64,000 nucleotides of DNA from Elusimicrobiota bacterium (GTDB lineage Bacteria; Elusimicrobiota; Elusimicrobia; Elusimicrobiales; UBA9959), in the NCBI GenBank assembly GCA_019135865.1, contig JAGVVD010000031.1:1-64000 (forward strand). Direction: 5' to 3'. Shown here piece after piece: positions 18,355-27,768 of this stretch. Under the pieces are notes generated by a model. That model worked only from the letters and a program-made list of their open reading frames with translations, was not told the origin of the DNA and searched no databases. Positions within the stretch are counted from its first letter, which is position 1, and each line of letters opens with the position of its first letter. Both the position numbers and the translations under genes were made by a program.

Positions 18355-19560
18355 TCAGGCCTTCACGGCGGTCCTGCGGACCGCGCGGCCGCCCAGCGCC
18401 CGGCGCTTGAGCGCGGCCGCCTTGTCGGTCCTCTCCCAGGAGAACTTCGCGTCCATGCGCCCGAAATGCCCGTAGGCCGCGGTCCGCCTGAATATCGGCG
18501 CGCGCAGGCCCAGGGTCCTTATGATGCCCTTGGGAGTGAAGTCGAACACCTTCATCGCGATCTCCGAGAGTTTCGAATCGTCGACGAGGCCGGTGCCGTG
18601 GGTGTCCACGTAGAGGCCGACGGGCTCGGCCACGCCGATGGCGTAGGCCACCTGCACGGTGCACTCGCGGGCCAGGCCGGCGGCCACGATGTTCTTGGCC
18701 GCGTAGCGGGCCATGTAGGCCGCCGAGCGGTCGACCTTGGTCGGGTCCTTGCCGGAGAAGGCGCCGCCGCCGTGCGGGGCCACGCCGCCATAGGTATCCA
18801 CGATGATCTTGCGGCCGGTGACGCCGGCGTCGCTCTGCGGGCCGCCGACCACGAACTTGCCGGTCGGGTTGATGAGGAACCGGGTGTTCTTGTCGATCAG
18901 TTTTTTGTCTATCACCGGCAGGATCACGTTCTCGACGATCTCGCGCCGGGACTTCTCGGTTATCTGATGGCCCGTCGAGTCCAGGATGTCCTCGGTGTGC
19001 TGGGAGGAGATCACGACGGTGTCCACGCGCACGGGACGGCCGTCGAAGTACTCGACCGTGACCTGCGACTTGCCGTCGGGGCCCAGGTAGGGCAGGACCT
19101 TCTTCTTGCGGACCTCGGCCAGGCGCATGGAAAGTTTCTGCGCCAGCGTCAGCGAGAGCGGCATCAGCTCGTGGGTCTCGTCGCAGGCGTAACCCACCAT
19201 CATGCCCTGGTCGCCGGCGCCGCCGGTGTCCACGCCCTGGGCGATGTCGGGGCTCTGGCGGCCTATCACGTTGAGCACCGCGCAGGTCTCGTAGTTGAAG
19301 CCGTACTTGGCGTGGGTATAACCGATGTCCTTCACGACCGAGCGGACCAGCGAGTCCACGTCGACGTAGGTCCTGGTCGTGATCTCGCCGCCCACCACGA
19401 CCATGCCGCGGGTGATGAAGGTCTCGCAGGCCACGCGGCCCGCGGGGTCCTTGCGCATTATCTCGTCGAGCACCGCGTCCGAGATCTGGTCGCAGACCTT
19501 GTCCGGGTGACCCTCGGTCACCGACTCCGAAGTAACGTACCTCTTTCCCTTGTAGTTCAT
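18355..19560 (-). CDS. metK: S-adenosylmethionine synthetase
   Basis: 401 residues, full length. Makes S-adenosylmethionine from methionine and ATP in the cytoplasm. Family motifs include [27 protein letters not shown] and [16 protein letters not shown]. An AAAGGAG ribosome-binding site lies about 10 bases upstream of the ATG. Ile codons here are mainly ATC, unlike the pfa genes, as expected for a highly expressed housekeeping gene. Confidence 0.97.
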   Translation of the reverse strand: MNYKGKRYVTSESVTEGHPDKVCDQISDAVLDEIMRKDPAGRVACETFITRGMVVVGGEITTRTYVDVDSLVRSVVKDIGYTHAKYGFNYETCAVLNVIGRQSPDIAQGVDTGGAGDQGMMVGYACDETHELMPLSLTLAQKLSMRLAEVRKKKVLPYLGPDGKSQVTVEYFDGRPVRVDTVVISSQHTEDILDSTGHQITEKSRREIVENVILPVIDKKLIDKNTRFLINPTGKFVVGGPQSDAGVTGRKIIVDTYGGVAPHGGGAFSGKDPTKVDRSAAYMARYAAKNIVAAGLARECTVQVAYAIGVAEPVGLYVDTHGTGLVDDSKLSEIAMKVFDFTPKGIIRTLGLRAPIFRRTAAYGHFGRMDAKFSWERTDKAAALKRRALGGRAVRRTAVKA

Positions 19561-19602
19561 CTCTTCTTTTCTCCTTTAAGTCCGCCCCGTTAGAGGCCCG
19601 TC

Positions 19603-19643
19603 CCCGCCTTCCGGCGGGCGGCTGAGGCCGCCCCTCGGCGGCC
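19603..19643 (-). other. Two adjacent GC-rich hairpins in the metK upstream region
   Basis: Stem CCCGCC/GGCGGG (19603-19608, 19613-19618) and stem GGCCGCC/GGCGGCC (19626-19632, 19637-19643) lie between the phosphohexomutase stop and metK. No U-tract follows. They could be a readthrough terminator or a structured metK leader. I compared them by eye with SAM and SAH riboswitch cores and did not find a convincing match. Confidence 0.45.
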
Positions 19644-19659
19644 CGGCAACGGTCAGCGG

Positions 19660-21075
19660 TTATTTCCCCTCGACCAATCCCTTGGCGAAGGCCAAAAGCT
19701 TCTTGACGCCGTCGGCGGAAGGCGCCTCGGCGTAGGTGCGCAGCAGCGGCTCGGTGCCCGAGGGCCGCATCAGCAGCCAGCTGTCGTCCTCCAGGACTAT
19801 CTTGAGGCCGTCGAGCGTGACCGCGTCCTGGATCTTCTTCCCGATGACGGTCTTGGGCAGCTTCTTCTTGAGCTTCACGGCGAAGGAGTGCTTGTTCGGG
19901 ATGGCCTTCTCCAGCTTGAAATCCACGCGTTCGAAATGGGAGGTCCCGTACTTCTTCTCGATGTCCCTGTAGAGCTCGGTAATGGTCTTGCCCGTTTTCG
20001 CCGTCATCTCGGCGAAGGCCAGCGCGGTCAGCACGCCGTCGCGCTCGGGAAGACTGCCCTTCCAGGCGTAGCCGCCGGATTCCTCCACGCCGAAGGACAC
20101 GTCCTCGGAGATCATCTTCTCGGCTATGTACTTGAAGCCGACCGGGACCTCCTCGAACTGCAGGTTATGGGCCCGCGCGATGCGCTTGGTCAGGTAGCCC
20201 ATCGACACGGCCTGGATGACCTTGCCCTTGAGCTTGTCGCGCTGGATGAGGTACTCGAGCAGCATCGGCGCGATCTGGCAGGGGGTCATGTAGACGCCCT
20301 TGTCGCTGACCAGGGCGAAGCGGTCGGCGTCGCCGTCGAGGGCCACGCCCAGCCGGGCCTTCTTCTCCTTCACGGTCTTCACCAGGAGCTGGAGATTCGA
20401 CTCCACCGGTTCCGGGGAATGTATGCCGGGGAAGAGCGGGTCGCGCTCCTCGTGCAGGCGGACGACGTTCTTCGCGGAGAAGACGTCGGCGGCCAGTTCA
20501 GCGCCGCAGCCGTACATGAAATCCACGACGACCGGCCCCTTCACTTTCTCGAAAATCTTCGCGTAGGGCAGCCGGGAGTTCAGGTAGGAAAGATAGTCCT
20601 TCATGAAGGGCCGTTTCGGCACGCCGGCGGACTTCACCTTGTGGGGAGAAGCCTTGAAGATATAGGTCTCGAGCTCCGCCGTGGCCGTGGGCGGGGCCGA
20701 GCGCCCGCCCTGCTTGAGTTTCACGCCGTTGTAGAAATACTTGTTATGGCTGGCGGTTATCATGATGCCGTAGTCGAACTTGCCGGAGGTGAGGAAGCTG
20801 ACGGCCGGCGTCGGCAGCGGCGAGTCGGACAGCGTGCAGTCCACGCCCTGCGAGGCCAGCACGTCGCCGAACACCTCGGCGAACCGGTCGGACATGAAGC
20901 GGCGGTCGTAGCCTATGACCACCCTGGGCTTCTCGCTGGTCCGCATGTACTTATAGGCGAGGAAATCGCTGAAACCCTGCGCTATCCTGCGCAGGGCGTC
21001 GAACGTGAAGTCCCTGGAGATCACTCCCCTGAAGCCGTCCGTTCCGAAAGAGATGTTGTGGGAATTGGCGCTCAT
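19660..21075 (-). CDS. Phosphoglucomutase/phosphomannomutase family enzyme
   Basis: 471 residues, alpha-D-phosphohexomutase superfamily. Visible motifs in order: FGTDGFRG near the N-terminus, catalytic phosphoserine loop TASHN, metal-binding DGDADR, sugar-binding EESGG, and the phosphate-binding RPSGTEPLLRTY at the C-terminus. It interconverts hexose 1- and 6-phosphates, feeding glycogen, trehalose or envelope sugar pathways. Which sugar is preferred cannot be decided from motifs. Glycogen/trehalose genes lie 4-10 kb away. Confidence 0.9.
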   Translation of the reverse strand: MSANSHNISFGTDGFRGVISRDFTFDALRRIAQGFSDFLAYKYMRTSEKPRVVIGYDRRFMSDRFAEVFGDVLASQGVDCTLSDSPLPTPAVSFLTSGKFDYGIMITASHNKYFYNGVKLKQGGRSAPPTATAELETYIFKASPHKVKSAGVPKRPFMKDYLSYLNSRLPYAKIFEKVKGPVVVDFMYGCGAELAADVFSAKNVVRLHEERDPLFPGIHSPEPVESNLQLLVKTVKEKKARLGVALDGDADRFALVSDKGVYMTPCQIAPMLLEYLIQRDKLKGKVIQAVSMGYLTKRIARAHNLQFEEVPVGFKYIAEKMISEDVSFGVEESGGYAWKGSLPERDGVLTALAFAEMTAKTGKTITELYRDIEKKYGTSHFERVDFKLEKAIPNKHSFAVKLKKKLPKTVIGKKIQDAVTLDGLKIVLEDDSWLLMRPSGTEPLLRTYAEAPSADGVKKLLAFAKGLVEGK

Positions 21076-21157
21076 TGTTCGCTCCGGCCGGTCCCCGCCC
21101 TGGCGGAAGGACCGGTTTTGATAATCAAGGTGTATATATTAATAAATAAAGGCGGAG

Positions 21158-22291
21158 CTAGTCCACGGCGGCGCCTATCTCGCGCGCCGCCGCCGCCGCG
21201 GCTTTCCCGAGCAGGCCGCCGCAGCGCCGGGAGGTGTCGAGACCGGGAAAAAGACGGGACAGCGGATAAACCTTCCTGACCCCCAGTTCCCGCAGGTCGC
21301 GGAGCGGCAGCGGTTCGTACTGCCCGCAGAAGACGAAGACAGGCTTGCCCGCGGCCGCGGCCAGCCGCGCCGCGGCCGCGGGGGCCTTGCCGTAGAGGGT
21401 CTGCCGGTCGAAACGTCCCTCGCCGGTGACCAGCGCGCCGCAGGAGGCCAGGGCGCGGGCGAAACCGGAATTCTCCAGCACCCAGGCCGCGCCGTCGATG
21501 AGCTTGGCGCCGAAAAGCGCGGCCAGCCCGGCGCCGAGCCCGCCCGCCGCGGCGCCGCGGGGCAGGACGGCGGCGTCCACTCCCAGCAGCGGCCGGGCCG
21601 CGCGGGCCCAGCGCGCCAGGGCCTTCTCCATCTCCCTCACCTGCGCGGGGGAGGCCCCTTTCTGCGGCCCGTAGACCCGGGCCGAGCCCTCCGGCCCGCA
21701 GAGCGGATTGATCACGTCCGCCAGCCCCGTTATCCGCACGCCGCGGAAGAGCCCGGCGCCGGGGCCCGCCTCTATGCGCGCGAGCGCCGCCAGCCCGGCG
21801 GCACCGTCGGGGACGGGCCGGCCCCCGGCGTCCAGCAGCCTGAAGCCGCAGGCGGCCGCGCAGCCGGCGCCGGCGTCGTTCGAGGCGCTGCCGCCGAGCC
21901 CGACGAAGATCTCGCGCGCGCCCGCCAGCGCCGCGGCCCGCATCAGTTCCCCTACGCCGCGGGTCGTCGCGCGCATCGGGTCCTTCCGCCGGCCGCCCAG
22001 CCGCCGCAGGCCGGCGGCCTCCGACATCTCTATCACGGCGCGGCGGCCCGGCAGCATCAGGAAGCGGGCGGAGACCGGCGAACCCAGCGGCCCGGCCACG
22101 CGCCGGCGCAGGAAAGTCCCGCCGCGGCAGTCCCGGATCACCTCCGCCAGCCCGTCCCCCCCGTCGGCTATGCCGGGGAAGGCGCGCGCGCCGGCCGCGC
22201 CGCCCCGGCGGAGGCCCACGGCCAGCGCGCGCGAGGCCGCGGCGGCGGTAAGCGTGCCCTTGAAGGCGTTGCAGGCGCAGAGTATTTTCAT
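21158..22291 (-). CDS. Glycerate kinase (GarK/GlxK family)
   Basis: 377 residues, typical for the family. Motifs include NAFKGTLTA at the N-terminus, IADGGDG, GLGGSASNDAGAG and the TGEGRFDRQT segment with the conserved active-site Asp. It phosphorylates D-glycerate with ATP. The ATG at 22291 is 32 bp from a divergent radical SAM gene, so the promoters face each other in a very short gap. Confidence 0.9.
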   Translation of the reverse strand: MKILCACNAFKGTLTAAAASRALAVGLRRGGAAGARAFPGIADGGDGLAEVIRDCRGGTFLRRRVAGPLGSPVSARFLMLPGRRAVIEMSEAAGLRRLGGRRKDPMRATTRGVGELMRAAALAGAREIFVGLGGSASNDAGAGCAAACGFRLLDAGGRPVPDGAAGLAALARIEAGPGAGLFRGVRITGLADVINPLCGPEGSARVYGPQKGASPAQVREMEKALARWARAARPLLGVDAAVLPRGAAAGGLGAGLAALFGAKLIDGAAWVLENSGFARALASCGALVTGEGRFDRQTLYGKAPAAAARLAAAAGKPVFVFCGQYEPLPLRDLRELGVRKVYPLSRLFPGLDTSRRCGGLLGKAAAAAAREIGAAVD

Positions 22292-22311
22292 AAAGACCTG
22301 ATACCATATGA

Positions 22312-22317
22312 TAAAAT
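22312..22317 (+). promoter_or_regulatory. Candidate -10 box of a leaderless promoter for the radical SAM gene
   Basis: TAAAAT ends exactly 6 bases before the ATG at 22324. Transcription would then start at or next to the start codon. No Shine-Dalgarno sequence precedes the ATG, which supports a leaderless mRNA. Confidence 0.4.
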
Positions 22318-22323
22318 AATCCG

Positions 22324-22980
22324 ATGGAGAAGACCAAGCCGGCGATAGTCTACCGCTACGGCCGGGGGGCTTACGTCAACCTGACCAACCGCTGCCCGAC
22401 CGCCTGCTCTTTCTGCATAAAAAGGCGCTGGGAGATGGATTACAGGGGCAACAACCTGGATCTCGGCGGGGCGGAGCCTTCGCCGGCGGAGATCTCCGCC
22501 GCGCTGGCGCGCGAATACGCGGCGGCGCCTTTCTCGGAACTGGTCTTCTGCGGCTACGGCGAGCCCACGATGCGGTTCGGGGAACTGAAGGAGCTCTGCC
22601 GCCTCCTGCGCGCAGGCGCGGTCCAGGGCGTCCCCGCCGGACTGCGCGTGCGTCTCAACACCAACGGCCTCGCCGGCCTGATCACCGGCCGCGACGCGGC
22701 CGCCGAACTGTCCGGCCTGGTGGATTCCGTCCACGTCAGTCTCAACACGCCGGACCCCGCGGCGTGGCTGGAAATCATGCGGCCCGCGCCGCAGTACGCG
22801 GAAAAGGGCTTCGAGAGCGTCCTGGCCTTCGTCCGCTCCGCTTCGTCCGTCATGAAAGAGACCATGGTCACGGCGGTGGAGCTGCCGGGCCTGGACAAAG
22901 GGCGTTTCGCGGCCCTGGCCCGGGAACTGGGCGCCGAACCCAGGTTCAGGCCCGTGCTGGAGGAAGAAAATGGCGGTTGA
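22324..22980 (+). CDS. Radical SAM protein, TatD-linked type
   Basis: 218 residues. The [4Fe-4S]-binding cysteines are Cys24, Cys28 and Cys31 (NRCPTACSFC), a CX3CX2C motif; GYGEPT and LNTNG are the expected SAM-binding strands. The short length and NLTNRCPTACSFC opening resemble the small TatD-associated radical SAM family, but no tatD lies nearby. The reaction is unknown. The gene overlaps the next one by 11 bp, so it probably shares an mRNA with the CBM48 protein. Confidence 0.8.
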   Translation: MEKTKPAIVYRYGRGAYVNLTNRCPTACSFCIKRRWEMDYRGNNLDLGGAEPSPAEISAALAREYAAAPFSELVFCGYGEPTMRFGELKELCRLLRAGAVQGVPAGLRVRLNTNGLAGLITGRDAAAELSGLVDSVHVSLNTPDPAAWLEIMRPAPQYAEKGFESVLAFVRSASSVMKETMVTAVELPGLDKGRFAALARELGAEPRFRPVLEEENGG

Positions 22981-23428
22981 AAAACGCATAGTGCTCATCT
23001 GGGTGTCGGCGATCGCCCTGCTGCTGATAAGCGTGCCGAGCGTCATCTTCCACAAGGCCGTCAGCAGGTATTTCGGTTTCCTCGGCGGCTGGGAGACCGG
23101 CCTCATCAAACCTTCCCGGCCCTCCGCGATGCCGCCCATGCGCAAAGGCGCCGCCGCCCTCAACCCCCAGCCGGAACTGCGCTTCGTGAAATTCTCGCTG
23201 AAGGCGCCCAAGGCCTCCGAGGTCAGGCTGGTCGGCGACTTCAACAAATGGGACCCGGCGGCGCTGAGCCTGGTGAAGAAGAACGGCGGCTGGGAGACCA
23301 TCATACCGCTGCCGCCCGGCGAATACCGGTACGCCTACATCGTCGACGGGGACCGGGCGCCGGACCCGGACGCCTCCGGGACGGCCGACCGGCAGGGGGA
23401 GCGCGTATCCGTACGGAGGGTCAAATGA
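22970..23428 (+). CDS. Membrane-anchored glycogen-binding (CBM48/AMPK-type) protein
   Basis: 152 residues. One N-terminal membrane segment (about 7-27) is followed by a proline-rich linker and a carbohydrate-binding module with the hallmark VRLVGDFNKWDP and GEYRYAYIVDG. Such modules bind alpha-1,4 glucans. The topology suggests that the module faces the periplasm. It overlaps both neighbours and sits next to trehalose/alpha-glucan genes, so a role in alpha-glucan sensing or handling at the membrane is plausible. Confidence 0.8.
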   Translation: MAVEKRIVLIWVSAIALLLISVPSVIFHKAVSRYFGFLGGWETGLIKPSRPSAMPPMRKGAAALNPQPELRFVKFSLKAPKASEVRLVGDFNKWDPAALSLVKKNGGWETIIPLPPGEYRYAYIVDGDRAPDPDASGTADRQGERVSVRRVK

Positions 23429-25107
23429 GGCGGACCGCCGCGCTCCTCTGCTTCCTGCTGGCGGCCGCCGCTCCGCGCGCCCTGGCCGGCACCGCGCTGC
23501 TCTGGCTGCCCCACGCCGAGGAGGACCTGGCCCCGGTCCTGGAAGTTCTCGAACGCGATACCGCGCTGAAGCTCACGCTGGCCCTCGAATCCCAGCCTTC
23601 CGGCGCCGTCCTGGAAAGACTGCGCGCGCTGCTCGCCGCGGGCAGGGTGGAACTGGCGCTCCGCGCTCCCGAGGCGCCGCCGCTGTTCCTCCTTTATTAC
23701 CCGGACGACGCCGCCTCTTCCTGGAGCGGGAAAAGCGGCCGGCACCGGAACAACCCCTATTTCTTCGCCCTGCGGCTCATGGACGCCGGCAAAAGACTCC
23801 CGCTCTACGCCGAATACCCGCCGAAGGGCCTGGCCTCGCCGCCGGGCGGCATGGCCGAAGGCGCCCAGCCCGCCCTGCGCTCGCTCGGCCTCGCCTGGGC
23901 CGCCGGCGGCCCGCCGGCCTCCACGGATACGGCCCGTCTCCTTTCCGGGGGAGGCGTCGTCGCGGCCGCTTTCGAGCTGCTTTCCTCCACCGAGCCGGGC
24001 TCGCCCGGCTACCGACCCACCGCCGGCTGCTTCACGGCTCCCTGCTTCTTCGTCATAGACGGCTCGGCGCGGCCGCCGGCGCCCGCGGGCGCGGGCCTCG
24101 TCGATTACTGGCTGCCCGTGGCGGCGCCCGGCATGACCGTCTCGGAACTGCTGGCCTCCACCGCGGCGGCCGCGACGGACGCTCTCTCTCTGCCTCCCTG
24201 GACCGCCGGCTATGACCGCTGGGCGGGTTCGCCCCGCCAGGCCGGGGCTCTATCGGCCCTGTCCGGCCTGCGCGACACCATGACCCTTTACATGAACGAG
24301 CGCCCCGGCGAGAAAAAACTCGCGGCCGTAATGCAGGCCTATTTTTCCACCGGGGGAGGGGAGCAGCTGGCCGGACTGGCGGAACCCGACGAGGAGGTCC
24401 GCCGCGCGGCCGAGACCGGGTTCCAGGACCGGGCCGCCGACGTCTACCGCCTGATGGACAAGAGCCTGCCGCGCTGGATCTTCGACCCGCTGGAGAAACT
24501 CTCGCCGGAAGAGGACGGTACCGCCGCCTTCGCTTCGAGAAGGGAGGGCTCCTCTCTCGTGCTGGACAACGGCGCCGGGAAACCGAAGCTGCCGGGCGCC
24601 GCGCCGGCCCTTCCCGGCGGCCTGGACCCGGCGGAGGCCCTCAGGCTCAAGTCCCTCTCGGTGTCCTGGGACGGGGACCTCGTCTCTTTCACCTTCACGA
24701 CCGGGGCCGGCCCGGAGAAAGGCGTGGTAGAAGGGGTTACGGCGGAGCTTTATATCGATATCAACAAGCGCCAGCGCGCCGGCAGGACCGAACTGCTGAC
24801 GGCCGCGGCCCCGCGGCTCTATCCCGAGGACGCCTGGGAATACTCGCTCAGGGTCGACGGGGAAAAGGCCGAGTTCTTCACCGCCGCCCGGCGGCGGGCC
24901 GCGGAGGAGCTCGACGCCGAGACGAAGCCCGGCGGCAGGGTGACGGTCCGGGTCCCCCGCCGGCTGCTGGCCGGGAACCCCGAACGCTGGGGCTACGCCG
25001 CCCTTCTTTTCTACGGCGCCGCCGGTTCGCCGCCCGTTCTGACGGACGCGCTCTGCGCGGAGAACAGCGGCGGCTACGTCCACGCAGCCAGGCACGGGGC
25101 GAAGTAA
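23425..25107 (+). CDS. Secreted protein with glucodextranase-like C-terminal domain
   Basis: 560 residues with a signal peptide (ending in APRALA). The N-terminal 350 residues contain LLWLPHAEED and other scattered similarity to GH57-type barrels, but I see no convincing catalytic pair. The C-terminal 190 residues (FTFTTG...AELYIDINKRQRAGRTELL...AWEYSLRVDG) resemble the C-terminal binding domain of glucodextranases. The start is set at ATG 23425, in an ATGA overlap with the CBM48 gene; the open frame upstream has no similarity. It may be a carbohydrate-binding or degenerate glycosidase protein acting outside the cytoplasm. Confidence 0.65.
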   Translation: MRRTAALLCFLLAAAAPRALAGTALLWLPHAEEDLAPVLEVLERDTALKLTLALESQPSGAVLERLRALLAAGRVELALRAPEAPPLFLLYYPDDAASSWSGKSGRHRNNPYFFALRLMDAGKRLPLYAEYPPKGLASPPGGMAEGAQPALRSLGLAWAAGGPPASTDTARLLSGGGVVAAAFELLSSTEPGSPGYRPTAGCFTAPCFFVIDGSARPPAPAGAGLVDYWLPVAAPGMTVSELLASTAAAATDALSLPPWTAGYDRWAGSPRQAGALSALSGLRDTMTLYMNERPGEKKLAAVMQAYFSTGGGEQLAGLAEPDEEVRRAAETGFQDRAADVYRLMDKSLPRWIFDPLEKLSPEEDGTAAFASRREGSSLVLDNGAGKPKLPGAAPALPGGLDPAEALRLKSLSVSWDGDLVSFTFTTGAGPEKGVVEGVTAELYIDINKRQRAGRTELLTAAAPRLYPEDAWEYSLRVDGEKAEFFTAARRRAAEELDAETKPGGRVTVRVPRRLLAGNPERWGYAALLFYGAAGSPPVLTDALCAENSGGYVHAARHGAK

Positions 25108-25116
25108 GGGGGGAGC

Positions 25117-25875
25117 ATGGCGCGTCTAAAAGACATAGTGGCTTTCTCGGAACGGGAACTGCGTTCCTCCTCCTTCAGGGACGCCTCGCTCAACGGCCTG
25201 CAGGTGGAAGGAAGGCCGGAGGTGCGCGGGCTGGCGCTCGGCGTTTCCGCCTCGCTGGAGTTCCTACGGCGGGCGGCGGAGGCCGGGGCCGACCTGGCGA
25301 TAGTCCACCACGGTCTTTTCTGGAAAGGACACCCGGAACCGGTGACGGGCCCGCTCAAAAAGAAGCTGGCGCTGCTGCTGGAGAACGGCATGAGCCTGGC
25401 CGCCTGGCATCTCCCGCTCGACGCCCATCCCCGGCTGGGCAACAACGCGGCCCTGCTGCGCCTGCTCGGCGCGGGGGGCCTCCGCCCTTTCGGCTCGTAT
25501 GACGGCCAGACCATCGGTCTCTCGGGAACGCTCCGGCGGCCGCTCTCCCCCGCGAAGGCCGCGGCGCTGCTGGCCGCCGGCCTGGGCGCGAAGCCGCTGC
25601 TCTTCCCCTACGGCCCCAAGAAAATACGCCGCGTCGGCGCCGTCTCCGGCGGGGCCGCGCGCATGTTCCAGCAGGCAGCGGAGGCCGGCCTGGACCTGTT
25701 CGTCACCGGCGAGGCCGGCGAGCCCAGCCAGGAAAGCGCGCGCGAACTGGGCGTCAATTTCATATCCGCGGGACATTACAACACGGAGAAGGAAGGGGTC
25801 AGGAACCTCGGCCGCCTGCTCGGGCGCCGCTTCCGCGTGAAGACCTTCTTCGTGGACGTCCCCAACCCCGTCTGA
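25117..25875 (+). CDS. Nif3-like dinuclear metal centre protein
   Basis: 252 residues, normal family length. Metal-binding stretches VHHGLFW near residue 65 and the C-terminal GHYNTEKEGV, plus SLNGLQVEG at the N-terminus, are diagnostic. The family forms hexameric rings; its biochemical role is unsettled and the annotation as GTP cyclohydrolase I type 2 is doubtful. A GGGGAG site precedes the ATG. It is the last gene of the plus-strand set and converges on treZ. Confidence 0.9.
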   Translation: MARLKDIVAFSERELRSSSFRDASLNGLQVEGRPEVRGLALGVSASLEFLRRAAEAGADLAIVHHGLFWKGHPEPVTGPLKKKLALLLENGMSLAAWHLPLDAHPRLGNNAALLRLLGAGGLRPFGSYDGQTIGLSGTLRRPLSPAKAAALLAAGLGAKPLLFPYGPKKIRRVGAVSGGAARMFQQAAEAGLDLFVTGEAGEPSQESARELGVNFISAGHYNTEKEGVRNLGRLLGRRFRVKTFFVDVPNPV

Positions 25876-25884
25876 AGGACCGCT

Positions 25885-27768
25885 CTAGCCCGCCAGATAG
25901 ACCCTGAAACTTTCCGGCGCCAGCGCCGCGTCCGGCCGCCGTCCCTCGGAATCGAGGACCGCCCGCCACCGGCCCGTCGCAGAGCTCCGGGCACCGGCTG
26001 CGGCGAAAGCCGCCCTGTTCCGGCCCGTCGCAGAGCTCCGGGCACCGGCTGCGGCGAAAGCCGCCCTGTTCCGGCCCGGCGGCAGCCCGGGACGGGCCGC
26101 GGACCGGCCGAAATTATAGACGACGACGCTGGCGGAGCGGCCGCGCCGGCGGAACACCGAGATGGTCCCGCCGGACGTCCTCACCGAAACGTCCTTCCGG
26201 GGTACGCAGCCGAGCGCGGGGCAGGCCTTGCGCAGGGCGATGAGCCGCCGGTAGAGGTCCAGCATCTCCGCGTGCGCGCCGCGGCGGAGGCTGTCCCAGT
26301 CCAGCCGGCTGGCGGCGAAGGTCTCCACGCCCTGCGGGTCCGGCGGTTCCTTCTTCCAGCCGAAGGCGGCGAACTCCCGCTTGCGGCCCTCGCGCACGGC
26401 CTTTACGAGCCCCGGGTCGCCGTGGCTGACGAAATACCGGAAGGGGTTCTTCTCGGCGTATTCCTCGCCCATGAAGAGCATCGGGACATACGGGGAGAGT
26501 ATGACGGCTCCGGCCGCCAGCCGCAGCCGCCGCTCGCCGGCGAGGGCGGGGAGGCGCTCGCCCAGCAGCCGGTTGCCGACCTGGTCGTGGTTCTGCGAAC
26601 AGACGACGAATTTGCCCGGGTTAACGGACCTGGAACTGGAACCGTGCCGGCGGCCGCGGTGCGGCGACCAGGCCCAGTCGTAGACGAAGCCGTCGGAGAA
26701 GGCCTTGGCCAGCTGGCCGAACCCGCCGAAATCCTCGTAATAGCCGCCCCTCTCGCCGGTGAGCAGCGAGTGCAGCGCGTGATGGAAGTCGTCCGACCAT
26801 TGCGCGTCCATCCCCCAGCCGCGCGGGGCCGGCTCCAGCGCGCGCACGTCGTTGAGATCGCTCTCGGCTATCAGCGAGAGGCGCCGGCCGAGGAGGCGCG
26901 ACAGGTCCCGCGTCCTCTCCGAAAGCTCGGCCAGGAAATGCTTCGCCCCGAGATCGAAGATGCCGTGCACGGCGTCCAGCCGCAGCGCGTCGATATGGTA
27001 GTCGCGGAACCAGGCCAGCGCGGCCCCGATGAAATACTCGCGGACCGCCGGGCTGCCGCGGCCGTCGTAATTGACCGCGTCGCCCCACGGCGTGCGGTAG
27101 CGGTCCGTGAAATAGGGACCGTAGGAGCCCAGGTAATTGCCCTCCGGGCCGAGATGATTGTAGACGACGTCCAGCACTACGGCGAGGCCGGCCCGGTGGC
27201 AGGCGTCGACGAGACGCTTGAGGCCCTCAGGCCCGCCGTAGGAATCCTGCGGGGCGTAGGGATAGACCCCGTCGTAGCCCCAGTTGCGGGAGCCGGGGAA
27301 CTGCGAGACGGGCATCAGTTCCACGGCGTTGACGCCCAGGCTTTTCAGGTAGGGCAGCCGCGACTCCACGCCGGAGAAATCCCCCGCCGGGGTGAAGGTC
27401 CCGGGGTGCAGTTCGTAAATTATCATCCGCTCGGCCGGCAGGCCGCGCCAGGCCGCGTCGGACCAGGGGAAAGCGGAGTGGTCCACGGCCTCCGACGGTC
27501 CGTGAACGCCTTCGGGCTGGAAGGCCGACGCCGGGTCCGGCAGCTCGTCGCGCCCGCTCACGGCGTACTTATACCTGGCCCCCGGGCCTAAGCCGCGGGC
27601 GAAAGCTTTCCAGTAGCCGCCGCCGGCCTTCTTCATGCGCAGGGTCCGCCGGCGCGGAGAATATACGCGCACTTCCATCCTGGACGCGGAGGGGGCCCAG
27701 ACCGTGAACGACAGGCCGTTCCCGGAAGGGAAAGCCCCCTGCGGGGCCGTTGCCAGGCCTCCGCTCAC
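25885..27768 (-). CDS. treZ: Malto-oligosyltrehalose trehalohydrolase
   Basis: 627 residues, GH13. An N-terminal CBM48-like domain (FTVWAPSASRMEVRVY) precedes the barrel with nucleophile Asp265 (LRLDAV), acid/base Glu302 (IAESD) and Asp395 (QNHDQVG). It cleaves trehalose from maltooligosyl-trehalose. The start is set at GTG 27768: it overlaps the treS stop (GTGA) and has GGAGG about 7 bases upstream; the longer open frame runs into treS. The usual partner TreY is not in the window. The C-terminal domain carries a 17-residue tandem duplication. Confidence 0.93.
   Translation of the reverse strand: MSGGLATAPQGAFPSGNGLSFTVWAPSASRMEVRVYSPRRRTLRMKKAGGGYWKAFARGLGPGARYKYAVSGRDELPDPASAFQPEGVHGPSEAVDHSAFPWSDAAWRGLPAERMIIYELHPGTFTPAGDFSGVESRLPYLKSLGVNAVELMPVSQFPGSRNWGYDGVYPYAPQDSYGGPEGLKRLVDACHRAGLAVVLDVVYNHLGPEGNYLGSYGPYFTDRYRTPWGDAVNYDGRGSPAVREYFIGAALAWFRDYHIDALRLDAVHGIFDLGAKHFLAELSERTRDLSRLLGRRLSLIAESDLNDVRALEPAPRGWGMDAQWSDDFHHALHSLLTGERGGYYEDFGGFGQLAKAFSDGFVYDWAWSPHRGRRHGSSSRSVNPGKFVVCSQNHDQVGNRLLGERLPALAGERRLRLAAGAVILSPYVPMLFMGEEYAEKNPFRYFVSHGDPGLVKAVREGRKREFAAFGWKKEPPDPQGVETFAASRLDWDSLRRGAHAEMLDLYRRLIALRKACPALGCVPRKDVSVRTSGGTISVFRRRGRSASVVVYNFGRSAARPGLPPGRNRAAFAAAGARSSATGRNRAAFAAAGARSSATGRWRAVLDSEGRRPDAALAPESFRVYLAG
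25970..26071 (-). repeat. 51-bp perfect tandem duplication inside treZ
   Basis: Two identical 51-bp units (25970-26020 and 26021-26071), followed by 7 more matching bases, encode two copies of a 17-residue segment starting GRNRAAFAAAGARSS. The reading frame is kept. The segment lies in the C-terminal beta domain, between the NFGRSAARPG strand and the final strands. Confidence 0.95.

Noticed and set aside
19561-19659. SAM/SAH riboswitch before metK
   Set aside because: Two GC hairpins are present but core consensus positions of the known SAM or SAH classes were not found by eye.
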